DNA of 64,000 nucleotides from Pinibacter soli (GCF_029961145.1 NZ_JASBRG010000007.1:1158155-1222154), one strand, 5' to 3'; shown: positions 26,165 to 35,201, counted from the stretch's first letter. Notes: a model not told the origin generated them from the letters alone. Made by a program: numbers and translations.

Positions 26165-27550
26165 ATGAATAGAAAAATGCTCGCAATGTCACTTGGCTTA
26201 CTGGCCATCACGGGCAATGCAATATCTCAGGAACTAAGCGTCGAAATAAATGGCGGCCTGCAGGGATTGCATTACGATCTTCCCGGCGGCAACGTGAAAC
26301 CGCAAGCCGGTGGCGCACTGGGCGTTGGATATATGTTTCCCGTGCACAAAAACTGGAACGTACTAACCGGCATTAACGGCGCATTCTATGCAACAAAAGC
26401 TACGCTAAATAGCCAGCTCACCTACTCTTCCTTCCAGGTAGATGATATGGGCTCCGCGTTTCAATACAACGTAAAAACAACAGGCTACCAGGAAAAACAA
26501 ACCTTCATGGCAGTAACAGTTCCGCTGATATTGCAATACCACACCAACGGTGAAAAAATACAATGGTACATCAACGGCGGTGCGAAGCTCTTAATGCCGT
26601 TTAGCGGAAAAGCAAAAGCTTCTGCTGACCAGATCGAAACTTCCGGCTACTACCCCGACATGAATGTAGAAGTGAAACAACTGCCTGAACATGGTTTTGG
26701 CACCGTTCAAAACTGGAGCGGCACGAGCAACGCCGACCTCAAGCTTGGCGCTATGGCGAGCTTTGCAACGGGTGTGAGTTTCCCGCTCTCTACAGGTATG
26801 CGCCTGTACGCAGGTGTGTATGCAGACTATGGCCTTACCAACGTTTACAAAAAAGATGGCAGCGGTTCTATGCTTTCATATAGCGCCACCGGCGTAAATA
26901 ATATCGTGCCCGGCACCGTGTTGAACATGGAAGCAGCAGGAAACGCCTACCCTAATGCATTTGGCATACAAGTGAAGCTTGGTTTTGACCGCAAAAAATC
27001 GAAGTCTGCTCCGGCCGCTCCTGCCGCAGGCAAATCGGCATCTACTACAGGAAAATCAGATTCTGTTGCAAAAACATCGGTTCCTGCATCCAAAGTGCAA
27101 CCTGAACCAGAAGTGAAGAAAGACAGCCAGACAACTGCTGTGCAACCGGTAGAACAAGTGAAGCAAATCGCTCCGCCACCGCCGCCACCTGCTGTTATGT
27201 CAGACGAAGAAATGGGAACACTACAGGACCCTGTGGCGTTTGGAAAAATCGGCAGCACCGACGTTCCTGAGGCACTCAAACCGCGCCTGGATAGCATCGC
27301 CAACATTATGAAAAAATATCCCACCATGCGTGTATCTGTCACTGGCCACACCTGTGATATCGGGTCTGACGAAACCAACCAGAAAATCGGCCTCAAACGC
27401 GCCCAGGAAGTGGCTGCATATCTTGCAAACAAAGGCATTGATGCCGATCGTATTGAGGTGACATCCTTGGGCAAAACAAAGCCGTTGATGCCAAATACGA
27501 GTGAAGAAAACAGAAGAGTGAATAGAAGAGTTGAGATAATGGTGTTGTAG
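26165..27550 (+). CDS. OmpA-family protein with N-terminal outer membrane beta-barrel
   Basis: A 461-residue envelope protein. Signal peptide (to about residue 21), an outer-membrane beta-barrel region (about 22-280, with repeated aromatic-alternating strands such as GALGVGYMF and MRLYAGVYADYG), and a Pro/Ala/Lys/Ser-rich linker containing a run of prolines (about 285-345). An OmpA C-terminal peptidoglycan-binding domain follows (about 355-461) with VSVTGHTCDIGSDETNQKIG and NRRVNRRVEIMVL. The TGHT-D-x(n)-N-x(n)-R peptidoglycan-binding pattern is present. It is 53 bases downstream of the surface protein in the same direction. It probably anchors that protein's export or display to the cell wall, but a direct link is inference. 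A strong terminator follows. Confidence 0.93.
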   Translation: MNRKMLAMSLGLLAITGNAISQELSVEINGGLQGLHYDLPGGNVKPQAGGALGVGYMFPVHKNWNVLTGINGAFYATKATLNSQLTYSSFQVDDMGSAFQYNVKTTGYQEKQTFMAVTVPLILQYHTNGEKIQWYINGGAKLLMPFSGKAKASADQIETSGYYPDMNVEVKQLPEHGFGTVQNWSGTSNADLKLGAMASFATGVSFPLSTGMRLYAGVYADYGLTNVYKKDGSGSMLSYSATGVNNIVPGTVLNMEAAGNAYPNAFGIQVKLGFDRKKSKSAPAAPAAGKSASTTGKSDSVAKTSVPASKVQPEPEVKKDSQTTAVQPVEQVKQIAPPPPPPAVMSDEEMGTLQDPVAFGKIGSTDVPEALKPRLDSIANIMKKYPTMRVSVTGHTCDIGSDETNQKIGLKRAQEVAAYLANKGIDADRIEVTSLGKTKPLMPNTSEENRRVNRRVEIMVL

Positions 27551-27570
27551 AATTTTTATCAGAGATATAA

Positions 27571-27600
27571 GGCCCGCAGCGATGCGGGCTTTTTTGTTTT
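27571..27600 (+). terminator. Intrinsic terminator after the OmpA gene
   Basis: GCCCGC (27572-27577), a six-base loop and GCGGGC (27584-27589) followed by TTTTTTGTTTT. It closes the surface-protein/OmpA transcription unit. Confidence 0.88.
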
Positions 27601-27691
27601 TGGGAAAAATTTATTAAGTTCACAAACGTCCCAAATCGTCATTTTTCAATTTCTTAAAATAAACGGATGTAAAATTTACACATCATTTTTC

Positions 27692-28651
27692 ATGCGACAT
27701 TTAGTAATCCTCATCAAGTTCACAATCTTGTCAGCAATTTGTTTTGGACAACAAAATAACACCTATATAGAAAGCCTTTTATCTGGCAAGTACTATCCCG
27801 AAAACAGGCTTATCAAAAACAATCATATAAAATATGTAATCGATAGCTGCGAACTTACTCTTCCTGGCGAAATGAATATTAAAATTTATGACATTCTTGG
27901 AAGATTGATCGGAGACATCAACTATCCTATTGATAGTTTCAGAAACCCGTTTATTTATAGAATTAGCGGTGACACCACTTATCGATTAAAATACAACGAC
28001 GAAAAGACTGCCCTTCTTGGATTTGAACGATTTATTCAAAACAATAAAGGACAAGTTCAAAGCTACCTCGACTGTTACAACTATTATGGCAGGAAAGACA
28101 GCTATTATGTCGGCTATGAAGAGTTTTTCTACGATGAAAAGAATCTCCTTAAAACAAAATTGACCTATTTCAAAGAAGACTATCCTGGAAATGTATCTGA
28201 TCAAATCGAAATCAAACCAACGAGTTTGGAACTAAATGATGTAGTCTATTACTCGTATCAAAATCTCAAAGGCCAAACCAAACTTGTAATTGGAAGGCAT
28301 GGTTTGGGAAAAGCAGAATGGCGCAAAACAGACAGCGCAATTTATGACAAATACAACAGGATAATCCGGCTAAATTCTTTTTCAAAGTCGGGCACAATTG
28401 GCGAACTGGTACATAACAATTTAAACAGAATTACGGAATATATTTACACAGACACCTCACTGGAAACTATCAATTACGAAGTATACTGCGATGCCCCTCC
28501 ACCAAACATTGACTGTTTTCCGTATACTCAAACCAGCAAGGATATGGAACTAATCATTTACAATAAAGACAAATTAAAGCGAGCAGTGTATGGCTTTTAC
28601 GCCAACGGCAAAAAGTACTTGATCGATAAATTTGAATATCATTGCTACTAA
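27692..28651 (+). CDS. Hypothetical exported protein
   Basis: A 319-residue protein with a signal peptide (MRHLVILIKFTILSAICFGQ) and no family I can name. Composition is Tyr/Asn/Lys rich. Segments such as YNRIIRLNSFSKSGTIGE and LNRITEYIYTDTSLET resemble the beta-hairpin repeats of toolkit/YD-type or MORN-like exported proteins. Several Bacteroidota lineage-specific secreted proteins look like this. It follows the OmpA terminator, so it is transcribed independently. A cysteine pair near the C-terminus (CDAPPPNIDC) may form a disulfide. Confidence 0.7.
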   Translation: MRHLVILIKFTILSAICFGQQNNTYIESLLSGKYYPENRLIKNNHIKYVIDSCELTLPGEMNIKIYDILGRLIGDINYPIDSFRNPFIYRISGDTTYRLKYNDEKTALLGFERFIQNNKGQVQSYLDCYNYYGRKDSYYVGYEEFFYDEKNLLKTKLTYFKEDYPGNVSDQIEIKPTSLELNDVVYYSYQNLKGQTKLVIGRHGLGKAEWRKTDSAIYDKYNRIIRLNSFSKSGTIGELVHNNLNRITEYIYTDTSLETINYEVYCDAPPPNIDCFPYTQTSKDMELIIYNKDKLKRAVYGFYANGKKYLIDKFEYHCY

Positions 28652-28810
28652 TTCGAGTTTTCGAACTTTGAAAACAAATCCTTTTCGACGTCGGCAAACT
28701 GTTAACTATATATGAAATTACTTATGAATGATAAGCTGACAGATTTCAACACGGATGAAGCGAAAGTATTCGAACACCTTGCATGGGTCGTCTGACAAAT
28801 ATTAAAGCTT

Positions 28811-29179
28811 ATGACAACAAACAATAATAAACCCTGGCCCTACCCCGATTCCCTCGACGCTCTCATCGCGTCACCCCAGCACCACAAGCTCTTATTCGAA
28901 AATGAATTCGTGCGGGTGCTGGATACGCTTATTCCACCGGGCGAAACAACGGCGATTCATACGCATCGATATCCGGCGTCTACTTACATTTTGAGTTGGT
29001 CGGATTTTGTGAGATTTGATGACGAAGGTAATGTGATGCTCGATACAAGAATGCTTGAAAAAAAGCCCGGCCCGGGAGCTGCCAATTGGGTCGAAGCGCT
29101 TCCACCACATGTTTTGCAGAATGTTGGCACGCAGGATATTCATGTGATTAGCGTGGAGCAAAAAATCGAAAAGTTATAG
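28811..29179 (+). CDS. Small cupin-domain protein
   Basis: A 122-residue cytosolic protein with a single cupin fold. The first cupin motif is visible as IPPGETTAIHTHRYPASTYI (metal-binding HxH pair around residues 46-48), and the second as LPPHVLQNVGTQDIHVISVE. It lacks the usual conserved glutamate spacing, so metal binding is uncertain. Stand-alone cupins of this size in Bacteroidota are of unknown function. A very short ORF precedes it (28712-28795), which I could not support as a gene. Confidence 0.82.
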   Translation: MTTNNNKPWPYPDSLDALIASPQHHKLLFENEFVRVLDTLIPPGETTAIHTHRYPASTYILSWSDFVRFDDEGNVMLDTRMLEKKPGPGAANWVEALPPHVLQNVGTQDIHVISVEQKIEKL

Positions 29180-29281
29180 TTAATTTAAACCGACTGCATT
29201 AACCATACACGTCTGTGAATACTCTTAAAAAATAATTGGAAACAATATTCCCCAGAACAACTGAAGAAGACCGTTAAACTA

Positions 29282-29887
29282 ATGAAAACTAAAATTCCCG
29301 CTCTGCTGATTTATTTGAGGCTCGTGATTGGCTTGATATTGATCTTTCTAAGCTGCCTGCATTTTGATGGCTATAAAACAACTGCAATCATTCTTTTAAC
29401 CACCGGATTATTGACAGATATTTTCGACGGAATTATTGCAAGACAATTAAAAATATCAACGCAAAAACTCAGACGCTTAGACTCAACCATCGACCAAATA
29501 TTTTTCATTTCGGTTGCAATTGCAACATATATCCAGTGTCCTGATTTTTTTAAATCAAATGCAGTAAAATTGGGAATACTGATTATGTTTGAAGCATTGA
29601 CATATCTGGTAAGCTTCTTAAAGTTCAAAAAAGAAATTGCCACGCATTCCATTGGCGCAAAAGTATGGACACTGTTATTGTTTGCAACGCTAATTCAGGT
29701 TATCGTGCAATGCCAATCAACCATATTATTCAACATATTATTCTGGGTTGGCTTGCTGACCAGAATTGAAATTGCGGCGATTATTCTCGCCTTAAAAAAT
29801 TGGACAAACGATGTACCTTCATTCTATCACGCCTTAAAGCTCAGCCGTGGAGAAGAAATAAAAAGACACAAAATGTTTAACGGCTAA
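29282..29887 (+). CDS. CDP-alcohol phosphatidyltransferase family protein
   Basis: A 201-residue polytopic membrane protein. The family motif D-x2-DG-x2-AR-x8-G-x3-D-x3-D is present as DIFDGIIAR then RRLDSTIDQ, keeping all four metal-binding aspartates. The conserved glycine before the third aspartate is replaced by leucine (TQKLRRLD). About five to six membrane segments surround it. Such enzymes transfer a phospho-alcohol from CDP-alcohol in phospholipid or polar-head-group synthesis; the product cannot be specified. It stands alone between a cupin gene and a secreted plug-like protein. Confidence 0.88.
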   Translation: MKTKIPALLIYLRLVIGLILIFLSCLHFDGYKTTAIILLTTGLLTDIFDGIIARQLKISTQKLRRLDSTIDQIFFISVAIATYIQCPDFFKSNAVKLGILIMFEALTYLVSFLKFKKEIATHSIGAKVWTLLLFATLIQVIVQCQSTILFNILFWVGLLTRIEIAAIILALKNWTNDVPSFYHALKLSRGEEIKRHKMFNG

Positions 29888-29985
29888 TGCGATATAGGAG
29901 CATTGCAAAAGCGAACTGATTCTATTAAATTGTGCAATATTATTATCCTACCCTCTACCATTAAACTTTATAAACTTAAACGAAA

Positions 29986-30555
29986 ATGAAGCACTTTCTT
30001 GTACTTGCTTTCGTAGCCTTACCCATTACAATGCATGCGCAAACCCCAATCGCCAGAGGCGTTACAATCGCATCAGACAGCACAATAAAAGTGATTTATA
30101 GAAACAAGCTAAAACCTGTAACACAAACCGCGTACTACCTGAACGGCACTTTTTTCGGTAGCTCAATGCCATCCATCAACCCAAATACGATAGAAAGCAT
30201 AGATGTCCTCCACGCAGACACGATCAACGGCATTCAATATAACGGTAAAATTCTCATAAAGACGAAAGTCAGTTACACACCCAAACCAATTACCCTGAAT
30301 GAACTAAAATTCAAATACACAAACATTACGGACAACCCAGTTGTATTTATGATTGATGGCGACATCATCAATGCCGATTACGACAAATATCTTATCGACG
30401 AAAACAATGTACTTCAAATCATTGTGGACGAAATTAATAACCCGAAAGAAAAACTTCAGTTGGAATTTGTAAAGGTTTTAACGAAGACCGAAGAAAATAT
30501 TAAGAAGTCAAAAGAGATCAGGATTCGAGGCAATGAAGTGACAAGTAATAAATAA
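29986..30555 (+). CDS. Small exported protein resembling an isolated TonB-receptor plug domain
   Basis: A 189-residue protein with a signal peptide (MKHFLVLAFVALPITMHAQ). The segment SINPNTIESIDVLHADTIN followed by GKILIKTK resembles the SusC plug signature NP-x-I-E-S-I-E-V-L-K-D-A...G-x-(I/L)-I-I-T-K, but no barrel follows. A second half (about 100-170) repeats a plug-like pattern, FMIDGDIINADYDKYLIDEN. Function unknown. It may be a periplasmic plug-like module, a component of antirepressor-type signalling, or a domain detached from a receptor. Confidence 0.7.
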   Translation: MKHFLVLAFVALPITMHAQTPIARGVTIASDSTIKVIYRNKLKPVTQTAYYLNGTFFGSSMPSINPNTIESIDVLHADTINGIQYNGKILIKTKVSYTPKPITLNELKFKYTNITDNPVVFMIDGDIINADYDKYLIDENNVLQIIVDEINNPKEKLQLEFVKVLTKTEENIKKSKEIRIRGNEVTSNK

Positions 30556-30661
30556 AGGCATTTGCAATAGCATCAGCCTCCGGACAAATCCTATCCCGAA
30601 AACTTTCCCAATGCTTTTCTCTCTTCTATCACGCCCGTCATTCAATTAAACCCAAAAGCAT

Positions 30662-31135
30662 ATGAAACAATGTAAACTTTTGTTCATCGCAGCCCTCGTA
30701 TTAAGTTCATTTAGTTTAGCAGCACAACATTCTACAGACGCTACGAAAATCAAAGAAGTAGAAGCCGCCGAATCGCGGATGTTTAAAAACATGAACTTCA
30801 CGCATTATAAGGAATATTACAAAACCGACGTTGCTGATGATTTTTTTACCATCAACGCGGATGGCGTAACGGCAGACAAAGCGCAGTCCTTCGCGGATAC
30901 CGCCCGCATGAAAATGGTTGAATTGGGAAATCTCAAACTGGTCGACAAAAAGATTAGAGTGTATGACAATGTAGGCATCACCAATGGCCGTGGCCAGGTG
31001 TATGTAGACAACATGCTTGTGGTGGAATTTTTATACACCGCAGTATTTGTAAAACGCAATGGCAAATGGATGTACACCAGCTGGCAGGGAACAATGTCAA
31101 AAGATTCCCCGAAGATTGGTGCGCCTCAGCAATAA
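30662..31135 (+). CDS. Exported NTF2-like (DUF4440-type) protein
   Basis: A 157-residue protein with a signal peptide (MKQCKLLFIAALVLSSFSLAAQ), then one SnoaL/NTF2-like alpha-beta domain. Typical features are ESRMFKNMNFTHYKEYYKTDVADDFFTINADGV at the start, and FLYTAVFVKRNGKWMYTSWQGT as the final strands with the conserved tryptophan. The family covers small ligand-binding or isomerase-like proteins. Next to it is the broken DKNYY gene, 21 bases downstream. Confidence 0.85.
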   Translation: MKQCKLLFIAALVLSSFSLAAQHSTDATKIKEVEAAESRMFKNMNFTHYKEYYKTDVADDFFTINADGVTADKAQSFADTARMKMVELGNLKLVDKKIRVYDNVGITNGRGQVYVDNMLVVEFLYTAVFVKRNGKWMYTSWQGTMSKDSPKIGAPQQ

Positions 31136-31156
31136 AAAATTAAACCTCCAGTTGCT

Positions 31157-31796
31157 ATGAAAACTTTAAACCGGACAATGAAAATTGCAAACTGCATTTT
31201 GCTAATCGCTTGCGCGGCCATGCATCAGGGTTGTGGGCAAAACACTAAAAACAGTTTTACCATAAAAAAAGCTGAACAAAAACCGATTGTTCATCACGAC
31301 GTCGACTCAGAGGACACTGCAAAAACATGCAAATGCCCTGCTCAATTTGAACTAAGTGACAGCCTTCTTCTTACACACATTAAAGATGAATTTTACAAAA
31401 GTCAAACCGGCCATCTGTATGAGAACACAATTGGCCTGAGAGAAGTTAAGGACCATCTGACTGAAGTTGAATATTTCAATGGATATTTTTGCTAGGAAGT
31501 TGATCCGATGACTTTTGAACCTCGACGGCTGGTATGCAAAAGATAAAAACAACGTTTATTACTACAGACCAGTAAGCGGTGGAATGCAAATTTCAAAACT
31601 TGAAGGCGCAGATACCAAAACTTTCAAACTGCTGCAAGGGCATTACCAATATGCAGTGGACAAATACTTTTTCTATGATGGAACGCAGGTCATTGAAGGG
31701 TTTAATCCCGCCAAAACCAGACAGCTACTTAACAACAAAGGACAAGTGACGGCAATTATCAGCAACAACAAAAGATTCAAACTCGACCTGAACTGA
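31157..31796 (+). pseudogene. Broken DKNYY-family lipoprotein gene
   Basis: Two pieces in different frames look like one protein. The first (31157-31495, lipobox MHQGC) ends EYFNGYFC followed by an in-frame TAG at 31492-31494, and continues EVDPMTFE in the same frame after it. The second (from about 31516) reads LDGWYAKDKNNVYYYRPVSG and then GADTKTFKLLQGHYQYAVDKYFFYDG. Joined, these form DKNYY repeats of the type (G/E)(A/V)DPxTFExLDGWYAKDKNNVYY. A TAG nonsense change plus a one- or two-base frameshift at the CCTCGAC near 31518-31525 separate them. No good start exists for the second piece (only TTG). A sequencing indel is possible for the frameshift but would not explain the stop. Confidence 0.65.
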
Positions 31797-31919
31797 GCAA
31801 GCATGAAGAATGGGAACAAACATCAATAACAAAGAAATCACTTAACCTATCCCTTTCATGGCATAAATTTGACTTAATAACAATTACGAGACTTCTGTTA
31901 AGCCATTAAAGCAACAACC

Positions 31920-32402
31920 ATGAACGACAATAAAAACATACCTACTCTATTCGAATGGATTGGCGATATCACAACCTTTGAAACTTTGTTTACAAAATTT
32001 TACGACAAGGTATTGAAGGACGACTTGATTGGAGGATTATTCGAACATATGTCACCCGAACATGTAAACCATGTAACGCATTTCATAGCAGAAGTTTTTG
32101 GTGCGGGTGAGTTATACTCCGGACAAGACCAAGGTTCACATGCAAAAATGATCGGCAAGCATATCGGTAAAATGCTTACTGAGCAACAACGGCAACGCTG
32201 GATGAATTTACTGATACAAACCGCTGACGAAATCGGCCTTAAAAGCGACCCGGAATTTCGCTCTGCTTTTGTTGGATATTTAGAATGGGGAACACGAATA
32301 GCGGTAATCAATTCTCAGTTAACAACCAATCCGATGAACGAAAAAGCGCCAATGCCGACCTGGGGCTGGGGCGAAACCAAGGGGCCGTACTTGGAATCGT
32401 AA
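31920..32402 (+). CDS. Group II truncated haemoglobin
   Basis: A 160-residue cytosolic globin. Starts MNDNKNIPTLFEWIGDITTFETLFTKFYDKV. Conserved blocks are the helix B/C region LFEHMSPEHVNHVTHFIAEVFGA and the proximal-histidine region HAKMIGKHIGKMLTEQQRQRW. The C-terminal PTWGWGETKGPY closely matches the tail of group II truncated haemoglobins. Such proteins bind O2 or NO and often act in oxygenation or NO detoxification. A palindromic promoter was not seen. It is independent of the DKNYY pseudogene upstream. Confidence 0.88.
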   Translation: MNDNKNIPTLFEWIGDITTFETLFTKFYDKVLKDDLIGGLFEHMSPEHVNHVTHFIAEVFGAGELYSGQDQGSHAKMIGKHIGKMLTEQQRQRWMNLLIQTADEIGLKSDPEFRSAFVGYLEWGTRIAVINSQLTTNPMNEKAPMPTWGWGETKGPYLES

Positions 32403-32515
32403 CATTCATCGTTGCATATAAACGACCGGCCCACAAAACAGTTATATCTATTCATTCCCAGCATTTCAAACATAATTGATATATTGCCGTTCAGATCGAA
32501 CCAAATATCAATTTC

Positions 32516-33346
32516 ATGAAGTTCACCAATATCGCATCTACCTTTTTTGCGGTTAGCCTTGTCGCATTATCATCTTGCAACAATGAACAAAGCAGCACCA
32601 CAACCACTGAAACAGCTGCCATTCCGGCTACTCCGTTAATCAACTATTCTATAGTTAATCAATATCCTCACGATGCTTCCCTGTTTACCGAAGGCTTTCT
32701 ATTTTATAACGGCACACTATACGAAAGCTCGGGCTCACCAAAGGATCTTCCACTAACAAAATCTTTGGTAGTAGCGCACAATTTATCGAACGGCCATATT
32801 GAAACAAAAGTGGAACTGGACAAGTCAAAATACTTCGGTGAAGGAATTGTATTTCTTAATGACAAACTGTACCAGCTTACTTATAAAAACCAGACAGGTT
32901 TTATTTACGACGCTAAAACCTTTAAAAAAATTGGAGACTTTAAGTATTCAAACATTGAAGGTTGGGGCATGACAACTGATGGCGCAAGCTTAATTATGAG
33001 CGACGGCACAAACAAACTTACCTATCTGAATCCAAAAACTTTAACGCAGGAAAAAATACTCTCCGTTACAGATAGCAACACTCCTCTTGAAAGCATTAAT
33101 GAATTGGAATTTATCAAGGGATTTATTTATGCCAATGTGTGGCAACAAAATGTGATTGTAAAGATCGATCCATCCAATGGAAAAGTAGTTGGAAAGATCG
33201 ACCTGAGTTCATTGATGAATGAAGCCAAAACAAAGAATCCAAACGTGGATGTACTGAATGGAATCGCTTATGATCCCGCTACAGATAAAGTGTATGTAAC
33301 AGGGAAACTGTGGGAGAATATTTATGAGATAAAGTTTGCGCATTAG
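32516..33346 (+). CDS. Glutaminyl-peptide cyclotransferase (plant-type) lipoprotein
   Basis: A 276-residue lipoprotein (VALSSC lipobox) with the five-bladed propeller of the plant-type glutamine cyclotransferase family. It opens NYSIVNQYPHDASLFTEGFL and has YESSGSP, LYQLTYKNQTGFIYDA, EGWGMTTDG, NELEFIKGFIYANVWQQN and NGIAYDPATDKVYVTGKLWE. The family forms N-terminal pyroglutamate on exported proteins, in keeping with the processing of surface lipoproteins common in this phylum. Thr/Ala-rich linker after the lipid anchor. Length is normal. Confidence 0.9.
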   Translation: MKFTNIASTFFAVSLVALSSCNNEQSSTTTTETAAIPATPLINYSIVNQYPHDASLFTEGFLFYNGTLYESSGSPKDLPLTKSLVVAHNLSNGHIETKVELDKSKYFGEGIVFLNDKLYQLTYKNQTGFIYDAKTFKKIGDFKYSNIEGWGMTTDGASLIMSDGTNKLTYLNPKTLTQEKILSVTDSNTPLESINELEFIKGFIYANVWQQNVIVKIDPSNGKVVGKIDLSSLMNEAKTKNPNVDVLNGIAYDPATDKVYVTGKLWENIYEIKFAH

Positions 33347-33378
33347 AAAATCACCTTCAAATCCATTTACCCGAACCC

Positions 33379-33885
33379 ATGAACCAAACTATCAAAATAT
33401 TACGCAACGGAATTTCTTACGGTGTTGCCATGTTTGTTCTAGCATATATTTTTGGCACCTACTATCACTTTTCATCGCAGGACACTTTATTAGCATCCAG
33501 CTTTATGAGCATTGCAGCTTTGCTTGCCAATGGCTTGATCCATAGAAAATATACAAAGCCAGTAAAAGTGCTGCAGGCAATCAACATTACGCTTCAGGAT
33601 TCAGAGACTGTAAAACTTCAAACCCCGGCAAATCATACAATGGATGAGAATGCAGTTCCCGGTAAATTGTTTTTAACTGACAAACGACTGGCTTTTGTTC
33701 CGTGCCAGCAGGATGAGCAGACCCAGCAAGTACATTCATGGTCATTGACGGATCAACATTCATTTAAGTTTTACCCAACCATTTTTAATGCAGGCGGAGA
33801 ATTTATAATCAATTGCAGCGATCATCAGCTGGTATTCGAAGTGGATGAACTAAAGGCATGGAAGAGGTCTTTATTGGAAAAATAG
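33379..33885 (+). CDS. Membrane protein with GRAM/PH-like domain
   Basis: A 168-residue protein with two membrane segments (about 10-30 and 36-53), then a cytosolic domain with PGKLFLTDKRLAFVPCQQDE, the characteristic beta-strands of GRAM-like domains. They continue WSLTDQHSFKFYPTIFNAGG. Bacteroidota contain many small membrane proteins of this kind, function unknown. It begins 32 bases after the cyclotransferase stop in the same direction. A hairpin terminator follows and is shared with the convergent phosphoesterase gene. Confidence 0.75.
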   Translation: MNQTIKILRNGISYGVAMFVLAYIFGTYYHFSSQDTLLASSFMSIAALLANGLIHRKYTKPVKVLQAINITLQDSETVKLQTPANHTMDENAVPGKLFLTDKRLAFVPCQQDEQTQQVHSWSLTDQHSFKFYPTIFNAGGEFIINCSDHQLVFEVDELKAWKRSLLEK

Positions 33886-33956
33886 AATCGTAAACGCTAT
33901 AAAATAAGCAGCGCTGATTTTATAACACCTTATTTAGCTATCGCCACATTAAATAA

Positions 33957-33986
33957 AAAGAACCCGCCTTTTGAGCGGGTTTCTTT
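33957..33986. terminator. Bidirectional intrinsic terminator
   Basis: AAAGAACCCGC and GCGGGTTTCTTT pair around CTTTTGA, with T-rich ends on both sides. It lies between two convergent genes (ends 33885 and 34026). Confidence 0.85.
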
Positions 33987-34025
33987 GTTTAACTTAAAAT
34001 CGTTGTATGGTCGCATTAACAAACA

Positions 34026-35201
34026 TTACTTCAAATTAATCGTTACCATTTTACCCCATTGTATAGCCGCCAGTGGATTTGAAGGGTCTGCATCCCACAA
34101 ACATTCTCTCATCGTCAGTGTCATTGTTTTAGGATCCAGTACGCCGAAGTGAAACGAAAGTTTTGTTTCATCATTCATAGTAGACACCACGCCTTTCATT
34201 GGCGAGTCTGCTCCTACTGTGCTCAATGCAACATCATTGTCAGGGCCATTGTACACATAGTACTTGCTTTCGTGTGCGTGACCATGCAAGTATGCTTTGA
34301 TATTGGTGTGTTGTTTCAGGAAAGCAACAAATGCTCTCTGCTCGATATTATCTGCAACAGAAGCTGTAGTACCACTTTTAAAACGCTCGTCCAGTACGTT
34401 ATCAAACTTATCTGTACTGTTGATAGAATGATCTCCGTTTGGATTGGTGAAATGGTTTGATACTACAGCAGGCTGATCATGTGCCACAATAACTACAGGC
34501 GTTGTTGATGACACCTTCTGCAGATCATTGTTCATCCATACTCTCACGCTTGAATCCGGCCACATTTGTATGAAACAAAAGTGAACACCTGCGATATCTC
34601 TTGAATAATTGATCCTGTCTTTTGCGTAATTATAATTCAGCGCATCTTTTGTAGAAACGCCAAACATCAGGTTGTAGATATTCGCCATTGATGTCGCATC
34701 TGTAAGCGGCGACATTTTTGCGTAATACCCAATGGTATTCGAAACATCATGATTACCCGGAACAATCATCAACTGTGCTTTTTGACCATCTTTATTTTTT
34801 ACGGTCAGGTTCTGCAGATAATCCACTCTGAACTGCTCCCATGATGCAGCAGCAATTTGTACACTGACACTTGTTTCCATCCGGTTTGCAATGTCGCCAC
34901 CTTCAAAAAGATAATCAACAGTGTTGATCTTTTTGCCAGCATTCAATCCTCCATCATTAGGCAAAGTAAGATTAGGCAGCGTGTTCATTTTTGCGATCAT
35001 GGCTGCATTCACCACATGTGCATCCACGTTTGTTTTGCCCTGAAACGCAGGACGTGAAATACCATAGTGTGCATCAGAAGTAAAAATGAATTGTATAGGT
35101 TCATTGTCCTGCGAATTGTTATCGTCTTTTTTACAACTTGTTGCCACCATTGTTGCCAATACAGCGATGATTATAACAGGTTGCTGAAATATTCTTTTCA
35201 T
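34026..35201 (-). CDS. Metallophosphoesterase lipoprotein
   Basis: A 391-residue calcineurin-type phosphoesterase with lipobox (ATSC, Cys23). All metal-binding motifs can be seen: FTSDAHYG (D-x-H), FEGGDIANR (GD), VPGNHDVSN (GNH(D/E)), VIVAHDQP and LHGHAHESKY (GHxH). It probably works on a phosphomonoester or diester in the periplasm or on the surface. It is last in a minus-strand set with a propeller lipoprotein, a beta-helix lipoprotein and a TonB receptor. It begins 17 bases after the propeller gene stop, so co-transcription is likely. Confidence 0.93.
   Translation of the reverse strand: MKRIFQQPVIIIAVLATMVATSCKKDDNNSQDNEPIQFIFTSDAHYGISRPAFQGKTNVDAHVVNAAMIAKMNTLPNLTLPNDGGLNAGKKINTVDYLFEGGDIANRMETSVSVQIAAASWEQFRVDYLQNLTVKNKDGQKAQLMIVPGNHDVSNTIGYYAKMSPLTDATSMANIYNLMFGVSTKDALNYNYAKDRINYSRDIAGVHFCFIQMWPDSSVRVWMNNDLQKVSSTTPVVIVAHDQPAVVSNHFTNPNGDHSINSTDKFDNVLDERFKSGTTASVADNIEQRAFVAFLKQHTNIKAYLHGHAHESKYYVYNGPDNDVALSTVGADSPMKGVVSTMNDETKLSFHFGVLDPKTMTLTMRECLWDADPSNPLAAIQWGKMVTINLK

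Noticed and set aside
28712-28795. 27-residue ORF MKLLMNDKLTDFNTDEAKVF...
   Set aside because: Too short, with no similarity I can recognise; could be a remnant or a leader, but not supportable as a gene.
31516-31796. Independent 93-residue gene starting at TTG
   Set aside because: The codons before the TTG in the other frame continue the same repeat, so it is better read as the 3' part of a broken gene.
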